Assembly (NCBI GenBank): GCA_001914195.1
Contig: MKYF01000009.1
Coordinates: forward strand, 1 to 52,954
Origin: Streptococcus mitis
Lineage (GTDB): Bacteria > Bacillota > Bacilli > Lactobacillales > Streptococcaceae
Length of the DNA: 52,954 nucleotides
Direction of reading: 5' to 3'
Shown: positions 49,403 through 52,954 of the stretch, one piece after another
Position numbering within the stretch: position 1 is the stretch's first letter
Layout of the letters: every line of letters starts with the position of its first letter
Position numbers and translations under genes: made by a program
Notes under the pieces: model-generated
What the model saw: only the letters and a program-made list of their open reading frames with translations
Told to the model about the DNA's origin: nothing
The model's database searches: none

Positions 49403-49434
49403 AGTATCTAGTTTTTGAAAAAAGGAGAAAGAAA

Positions 49435-50103
49435 ATGAAAAAATTTGTCGCTGAGTTAATCGGTACGTTCATGCTTGTGTTCGTCGGAACAGGAGCCGTT
49501 GTTTTTGGGAATGGTCTTGATGGCCTAGGTCACCTAGGGATTGCCTTTGCCTTTGGTCTGGCAATCGTAGTTGCAGCCTACTCAATCGGAACTGTTTCAG
49601 GTGCTCACTTGAATCCAGCTGTTTCGATTGCTATGTTTGTAAACAAACGTTTGTCATCAAAAGAACTTGTCAACTACATCCTTGGACAAGTAGTTGGAGC
49701 TTTCCTTGCGTCAGCTGCGGTATTCTTCCTCTTGTCTAACTCAGGCATGTCAACTGCTAGTCTTGGTGAAAATGCCTTGGCAAACGGTGTCACTGTCTTT
49801 GGTGGTTTCTTGTTTGAAGTCATTGCAACTTTCTTATTTGTTTTGGTAATCATGACCGTGACTTCAGAAAGCAAAGGAAATGGCGCGATTGCTGGTTTGG
49901 TAATCGGTTTGTCCTTGATGGCGATGATTCTTGTGGGCTTGAACATTACTGGGCTTTCAGTAAATCCAGCTCGTAGCTTGGCACCAGCTGTCTTGGTAGG
50001 CGGCGCAGCCCTTCAACAAGTTTGGATTTTCATCCTTGCACCAATCGTTGGTGGAGTTCTTGCAGCCCTCGTTGCGAAAAACTTCCTCGGAACAGAAGAA
50101 TAA
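49435..50103 (+). CDS. Aquaporin-type MIP channel
   Basis: A 222-residue channel with six membrane segments and the two pore helices: AHLNPAVSIAM (about 58-68) and SVNPARSLAPAV (about 177-188). The second motif has Ser instead of the Asp found in glycerol facilitators (NPARD), and the length is that of water-type channels, so water (or a small neutral solute such as hydrogen peroxide) is likelier than glycerol. AAAGGAG precedes the ATG. It ends at a strong hairpin followed by a BOX element. Confidence 0.92.
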   Translation: MKKFVAELIGTFMLVFVGTGAVVFGNGLDGLGHLGIAFAFGLAIVVAAYSIGTVSGAHLNPAVSIAMFVNKRLSSKELVNYILGQVVGAFLASAAVFFLLSNSGMSTASLGENALANGVTVFGGFLFEVIATFLFVLVIMTVTSESKGNGAIAGLVIGLSLMAMILVGLNITGLSVNPARSLAPAVLVGGAALQQVWIFILAPIVGGVLAALVAKNFLGTEE

Positions 50104-50112
50104 TTGAAAAAC

Positions 50113-50151
50113 AAAAAGCCTTGCTCCTCATCTAGAGGAACAGGGCTTTTT
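50113..50151 (+). terminator. Aquaporin terminator
   Basis: AAAAAGCC / GGCTTTTT with inner TCCTC / GAGGA pairs. Confidence 0.88.
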
Positions 50152-50157
50152 CGTATG

Positions 50158-50352
50158 ATACTCTTAGAAAATCTCTTCAAACCACGTCAGCTTCACCTTG
50201 GATTATATATGTGACGGACTTCGTCAGTCTTATCTACAACCTCAAAGCAGTGCTTTGAGCTGCCTTCGTCAGTCTTATCTACAACTTCAAAGCAGTGCTT
50301 TGAGCAGCCTGCGGCTAGCTTCCTAGTTTGCTTTTTGATTTTCATTGAGTAT
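50158..50352 (+). repeat. BOX element with two boxB units
   Basis: Begins ATACTCTTAGAAAATCTCTT and includes CACGTCAGCTTCACCTTG, the boxA segment that the standard BOX-A1R primer matches in reverse. Two 45-bp boxB units follow (50220-50264 and 50265-50309; each TTCGTCAGTCTTATCTACAA onward), differing at two positions. boxC ends with TTCATTGAGTAT. BOX repeats are widespread in pneumococcus and its relatives and can form stable RNA structures affecting nearby genes. It fills the gap between aquaporin and queF. Confidence 0.92.
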
Positions 50353-50356
50353 GAGT

Positions 50357-50848
50357 TTAACGGTTGTCAATTTTCTCTGGGTAGAGGTCGTGTTGGAAGA
50401 GGCGTTGTTCTGCCAAGCCTTCATACTTAGTTCCAGGTCTACCGTAGTTGTAGTAAGGGTCGATTGAAATGCCACCGCGCGGAGTGAATTTTCCCCAGAC
50501 TTCTAAATAGCGAGGGTCGAGCAAGTTGACCAAGTCTTTCCCGATGGTGTTGATACAGTTTTCGTGGAAATCTCCATGGTTTCGGTAGCTAAAGAGGTAG
50601 AGTTTGAGGGATTTTGACTCAACACAGAGCTTGTCAGGGATGTAGGAAATATAGATAGTTGCAAAGTCTGGCTGAGCAGTGATTGGACAAAGCGAGGTAA
50701 ATTCAGGACAGTTGAACTTGATAAAATAGTCATTTTCCACATGACGATTGTCAAAGGATTCGAGGACTTCTGGTTGATAGTCGAAAATGTAGTTTGTTTC
50801 TTTGTTGCCTAGTAGGCTTAGGTTTTTCATTTCTTCTTGTTGTGACAT
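50357..50848 (-). CDS. queF: NADPH-dependent preQ0 reductase
   Basis: A 163-residue T-fold enzyme reducing the nitrile of 7-cyano-7-deazaguanine (preQ0) to preQ1. The catalytic Cys lies in FTSLCPITAQPDF (about 55) and the QueF motif in ESKSLKLYLFSYRNHGDFHE, with Glu and Asp/His of the active site. It is the unimodular Gram-positive type. Last gene of the queCDEF operon, 18 bases after queE. Confidence 0.95.
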   Translation of the reverse strand: MSQQEEMKNLSLLGNKETNYIFDYQPEVLESFDNRHVENDYFIKFNCPEFTSLCPITAQPDFATIYISYIPDKLCVESKSLKLYLFSYRNHGDFHENCINTIGKDLVNLLDPRYLEVWGKFTPRGGISIDPYYNYGRPGTKYEGLAEQRLFQHDLYPEKIDNR

Positions 50849-50866
50849 GATTTTTTCTTTCTAATC

Positions 50867-51583
50867 TTAAACACCACGTTGGTTATCGTAGAGGAGGGTA
50901 TGGAGTTGAGGAAGGACGCGGACATTGCTCCAGCTATCATCAGCGGCGATGCGTTCCCAGAGTTCTTTGAGGCGGTCCAGTTGGTCTTGGACAATATTAC
51001 CCGTAGCCTTGGGCTCAGGATTTCCAGCCGATAAGAAGAGGACATCTGGTTGGTAGCGCTCTTGTATGCCTCTGGCAAAGGCCAAATCTGCATCGTCAAA
51101 GACAGGGATTTTAAAGGTGACCTTGTCTGGATCAAGTTGGGAAACGATAAAGTCCAAGGTCTCAAAGTTGACTTCCATCTTTGATGAAGGAGGTTTGGGA
51201 CTGAGAGTAACCTGGTCGATGTCTTTTAACCAATTTTGCCAGCGGGAACCTTGGGTCTCAACAGCCAGAGTGACACCGCGTTCCTTGAGTTTAGTGACCA
51301 ATTCGGCCATGTTGGCTGCTAGGATAGCAGGATTTCCCCCAGATAGGGTTACATAGTCGTAGCTCCCCAATTTATCCAAGGCAGCAATAACCTCGTCAGC
51401 AGTCATACGAGTTGGCTTTTCAGAGCCATCCCAAGTAAAGGCAGAATCGCACCAGTCGCAGTGGTAGTCGCAACCAGCAGTGCGGACAAACATGGTTTTC
51501 TGCCCGATAGCACGACCTTCACCTTGAAAGGTTGGGCCAAAAATTTCCAAAACTGGTAGTTTGAGGACACGTTCCCTAGTCAT
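50867..51583 (-). CDS. queE: 7-carboxy-7-deazaguanine synthase (radical SAM)
   Basis: A 238-residue radical SAM enzyme that contracts carboxytetrahydropterin to 7-carboxy-7-deazaguanine. The cluster motif is AGCDYHCDWCDSAFTWDG (about 32-49), a C-x3-C-x2-C pattern. VTLSGGNPAI and GVTLAVETQGS are the SAM-binding blocks. Its start overlaps queD by eight bases, so translation is coupled. Confidence 0.95.
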   Translation of the reverse strand: MTRERVLKLPVLEIFGPTFQGEGRAIGQKTMFVRTAGCDYHCDWCDSAFTWDGSEKPTRMTADEVIAALDKLGSYDYVTLSGGNPAILAANMAELVTKLKERGVTLAVETQGSRWQNWLKDIDQVTLSPKPPSSKMEVNFETLDFIVSQLDPDKVTFKIPVFDDADLAFARGIQERYQPDVLFLSAGNPEPKATGNIVQDQLDRLKELWERIAADDSWSNVRVLPQLHTLLYDNQRGV

Positions 51584-52019
51584 CTAACCACTCCCGTCTA
51601 AACTCCGCAAAGGCAGTCGGAGTCTCATAGAGGCGAACATATTCCAAACGGAGACCACGTTCGTCTGGCAACTCTTGGTTCATGGTTTGGAAAATCCAGT
51701 AAACCATATTTTCAGCAGTTGTGTTCATATAGGGAAGAGTTTCGTTTAGATAGCGATGATCCAAGTGGGGTTCTAAGTAGTTCTTGTAGATCGCTTTGAT
51801 GTCTCCGAAATCGTAGGTCATGCCACGTTCATCTAAAAATCCACTGACAGCAATCTGCAGATGATAGGTGTGGCCGTGCAGGGACTTGCATTTTCCCTCA
51901 TAGTGAAAGAGGTGGTGGGCAGCATCAAAGGTAAATTCTTTTGATACCAAGGTTCTGTGATGATTGTAGACAAGAGACTCCCCGGTTTCCTGTTTGATTT
52001 CTTTGGGTGCAAAAAACAT
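51576..52019 (-). CDS. queD: 6-carboxytetrahydropterin synthase
   Basis: A 147-residue T-fold enzyme turning dihydroneopterin triphosphate into carboxytetrahydropterin. Zinc and catalytic residues are in FTFDAAHHLFHYEGKCKSLHGH (first part; about 28-49), with His, Cys and HGH. A second block is LDHRYLNETLPYMNTTAENM. ATG 52019 overlaps the queC stop by one base in TAATG. A longer reading to 52085 overlaps queC and is rejected. Confidence 0.95.
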   Translation of the reverse strand: MFFAPKEIKQETGESLVYNHHRTLVSKEFTFDAAHHLFHYEGKCKSLHGHTYHLQIAVSGFLDERGMTYDFGDIKAIYKNYLEPHLDHRYLNETLPYMNTTAENMVYWIFQTMNQELPDERGLRLEYVRLYETPTAFAEFRREWLDD

Positions 52020-52672
52020 TAGTTCTCTCCTTTCTGTGAGAGATAAACATCTAGACCATGTTGACGTAGGTGGCAAGCTGGGCAATCTCCACAGCCACTT
52101 CCGATAATCCCGTTGTAGCAGGTTAAGGTCTTTTCACGAACATAGTCAAAGGCACCGAGTTGGTCGGATAATTCCCAAGTTTCAGATTTGTCGAGCCACA
52201 TGAGAGGTGTTTGGATAACAAAGTCGTAATCCATGGCAAGGTTGAGGGTAACATTAAGGGATTTGACAAAGACATCTCGACAATCGGGGTAGCCTGAGAA
52301 GTCTGTCTCGCAGACACCTGTCACGATATCTTTAATACCTCGTTGCTTAGCAAGGACTGCCGCAAAGGATAGAAAGAGGTGGTTGCGACCGTCAACAAAG
52401 GTATTAGGCACCTCTCCCTCTTTTTGCTCAATTTCCAGATCAGAGGTCAGGGCATTTTCAGTGATTTGCCCCAGCAGAGACATATCTAGGATATGATGAC
52501 GAATCCCCTGTTCTTTAGCGATTTCTCTAGCGACTTGAATTTCGAGATGATGGCGTTGACCGTAGGCAAAGGTAACGGCTTCGACTGTTTCATAGTGTTC
52601 TTTAGCCCAAAAGAGGCAGGTTGTAGAATCTTGACCGCCACTAAAGACGACCAAGGCTGATTGACGTTTCAT
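52019..52672 (-). CDS. queC: 7-cyano-7-deazaguanine synthase
   Basis: A 217-residue ATP-dependent enzyme making preQ0 from 7-carboxy-7-deazaguanine and ammonia. The PP-loop is VVFSGGQDSTTCLFW (about 8-22), and the zinc cluster is SGCGDCPACHLR preceded by CYNG (about 188-207). ATG 52672 follows GGAAGGAGT. First gene of queC-queD-queE-queF, controlled by the preQ1 riboswitch upstream, which gives end-product feedback. Confidence 0.95.
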   Translation of the reverse strand: MKRQSALVVFSGGQDSTTCLFWAKEHYETVEAVTFAYGQRHHLEIQVAREIAKEQGIRHHILDMSLLGQITENALTSDLEIEQKEGEVPNTFVDGRNHLFLSFAAVLAKQRGIKDIVTGVCETDFSGYPDCRDVFVKSLNVTLNLAMDYDFVIQTPLMWLDKSETWELSDQLGAFDYVREKTLTCYNGIIGSGCGDCPACHLRQHGLDVYLSQKGEN

Positions 52673-52708
52673 AGTACTCCTTCCAAAATGGGAAATGTTT
52701 AGAGCACG

Positions 52709-52731
52709 CAAAAAGCTCCCATGAGGGAGCT
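52709..52731 (-). terminator. Riboswitch terminator before queC
   Basis: On the minus strand AGCTCCC-TCAT-GGGAGCT followed by TTTT. It sits between the preQ1 aptamer and queC. Confidence 0.85.
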
Positions 52732-52743
52732 AAAAAATACCAA

Positions 52744-52782
52744 GTAGAGGTTTTTTTTAGCGATGGCATGTCCCAAACATCG
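52744..52782 (-). ncRNA. preQ1-I riboswitch
   Basis: On the minus strand: stem CGATG, a twelve-base loop TTTGGGACATGC, stem CATCG, then the A-rich tail CTAAAAAAAACCT. This is the layout of the class I aptamer (5-bp stem, twelve-base loop, A-rich tail) as in the B. subtilis queC leader. GGG in the loop can pair with CCT in the tail as the pseudoknot. With the terminator at 52709-52731 it would lower queCDEF transcription when preQ1 is present. Confidence 0.85.
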
Positions 52783-52797
52783 TAATATTCTACATAC

Positions 52798-52826
52798 AGT
52801 CTAGCATATTTTTTGAAAAATGGCAA
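52798..52826 (-). promoter_or_regulatory. queCDEF promoter (TTGCCA-17-TAGACT)
   Basis: Minus-strand -35 at 52821-52826 and -10 at 52798-52803 with a TGC extension and 17-bp spacer. The start would fall shortly before the preQ1 aptamer. Confidence 0.7.
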
Positions 52827-52836
52827 AGGGCAAGAA

Positions 52837-52880
52837 AAAAGAGACCAAAGAAATTAGAGTCCACTGAAAAAATAGGTCTC
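52837..52880 (-). terminator. Inverted repeat with T run on the minus strand
   Basis: AAGAGACC and GGTCTCTT pair across about 28 bases and are followed on the minus strand by TTTTC. It may end a gene lying to the right of the window. Confidence 0.4.
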
Positions 52881-52900
52881 TTACTTTTAATGAAATGAAA

Positions 52901-52944
52901 ACCGAGGAATCTCTCGTTAATTTGAGCGAGTTCCTCGGTTATTT
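52901..52944. terminator. Hairpin at the right edge
   Basis: ACCGAGGAA / TTCCTCGGT with an inner CTCG/CGAG pair, flanked by T on the plus strand (TTATTTTG) and T on the minus strand (TTTTCATTTC). It probably ends a gene beyond the window; no coding sequence is visible here. Confidence 0.6.
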
Positions 52945-52954
52945 TGTATTTATT

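Noticed and set aside
50220..50309. CRISPR-like direct repeats
   Set aside because: The two 45-bp units are adjacent without spacers and are boxB units of a BOX element.
52744..52782. preQ1-II riboswitch
   Set aside because: CTTGGT occurs nearby but no ACCAAG partner follows, whereas the class I stem, twelve-base loop and A-rich tail fit directly.

Overview
The window is a piece of chromosome from a viridans streptococcus of the mitis group (S. mitis / S. oralis / S. pneumoniae neighbourhood). I infer this from near-pneumococcal proteins (GalK, TrpB, PrmA, CzcD, ProWX), from gene orders I recall from pneumococcus (proV-proWX, sczA/czcD, galR/galKT, xpt-pbuX, trpEGDCFBA followed by the competence prepilin peptidase), from a BOX repeat, and from the tRNA order fMet-Phe-Gly-Ile-Ser. 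No phage, CRISPR array, intact insertion sequence or replication origin is visible. Coding is dense, and most of what is unusual lies between genes.

Layout. 1-420: the end of a tRNA operon. 577-1512: birA (-). 1795-6059: a Wzy/WaaL-like membrane protein, a MarR regulator, a broken NTF2-like gene and the choline/betaine importer proV-proWX. 6196-7722: the divergent zinc pair sczA/czcD. 7784-11630: galR and, divergently, galK-galT behind a promoter with a cre-like site. 11700-14180: a hotdog thioesterase and, convergently, xpt-pbuX behind a guanine riboswitch. 14428-16874: a VOC protein, exoA, and a DUF3290-DUF421 pair. 16929-22490: a heterodimeric ABC exporter, then the sugar transferase and aminotransferase expected to start teichoic-acid repeat synthesis.

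22498-30855 is the tryptophan region: a Trp T-box, a second trpB-like gene, a second Trp T-box, about 350 nt of structured DNA, then trpEGDCFBA with several overlapping genes. 30827-31486 (-) is the competence prepilin peptidase behind a SigX cin-box. 31556-34380 holds a GNAT acetyltransferase, a transposase relic and a Gls24/Asp23 stress operon read on the minus strand, whose first gene (GlsB type) carries an in-frame TGA. Divergent to it is an Mga-family regulator much shorter than its family. 35876-37404: an Rrf2 regulator and an oxidoreductase sharing one operator sequence. 37635-39243: tRNA-Lys, 6S RNA and rarA. 39541-40546: a small orphan gene and a HicAB toxin-antitoxin pair. 40837-46463: DUF3013, an M50-like membrane protease, a Nudix hydrolase, prmA, rsmE and pepF. 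46632-50103: an NTF2-like protein, an HxlR regulator, DUF2785, an acetoin-type short-chain dehydrogenase and an aquaporin. 50357-52672 (-): queC-queD-queE-queF behind a preQ1-I riboswitch and its terminator.

Together these are mainly housekeeping and metabolic genes under RNA-level control (two T-boxes, guanine and preQ1 riboswitches, 6S RNA), with small stress and redox modules between them. The best candidates for something not well described are the T-box / trpB paralogue / T-box arrangement with its structured leader, the damaged Gls24 operon beside a shortened Mga-type regulator, and the group of GTATC/GATAC dyads around the HxlR-SDR-aquaporin region. Comparisons with pneumococcus come from memory; no database search was run.
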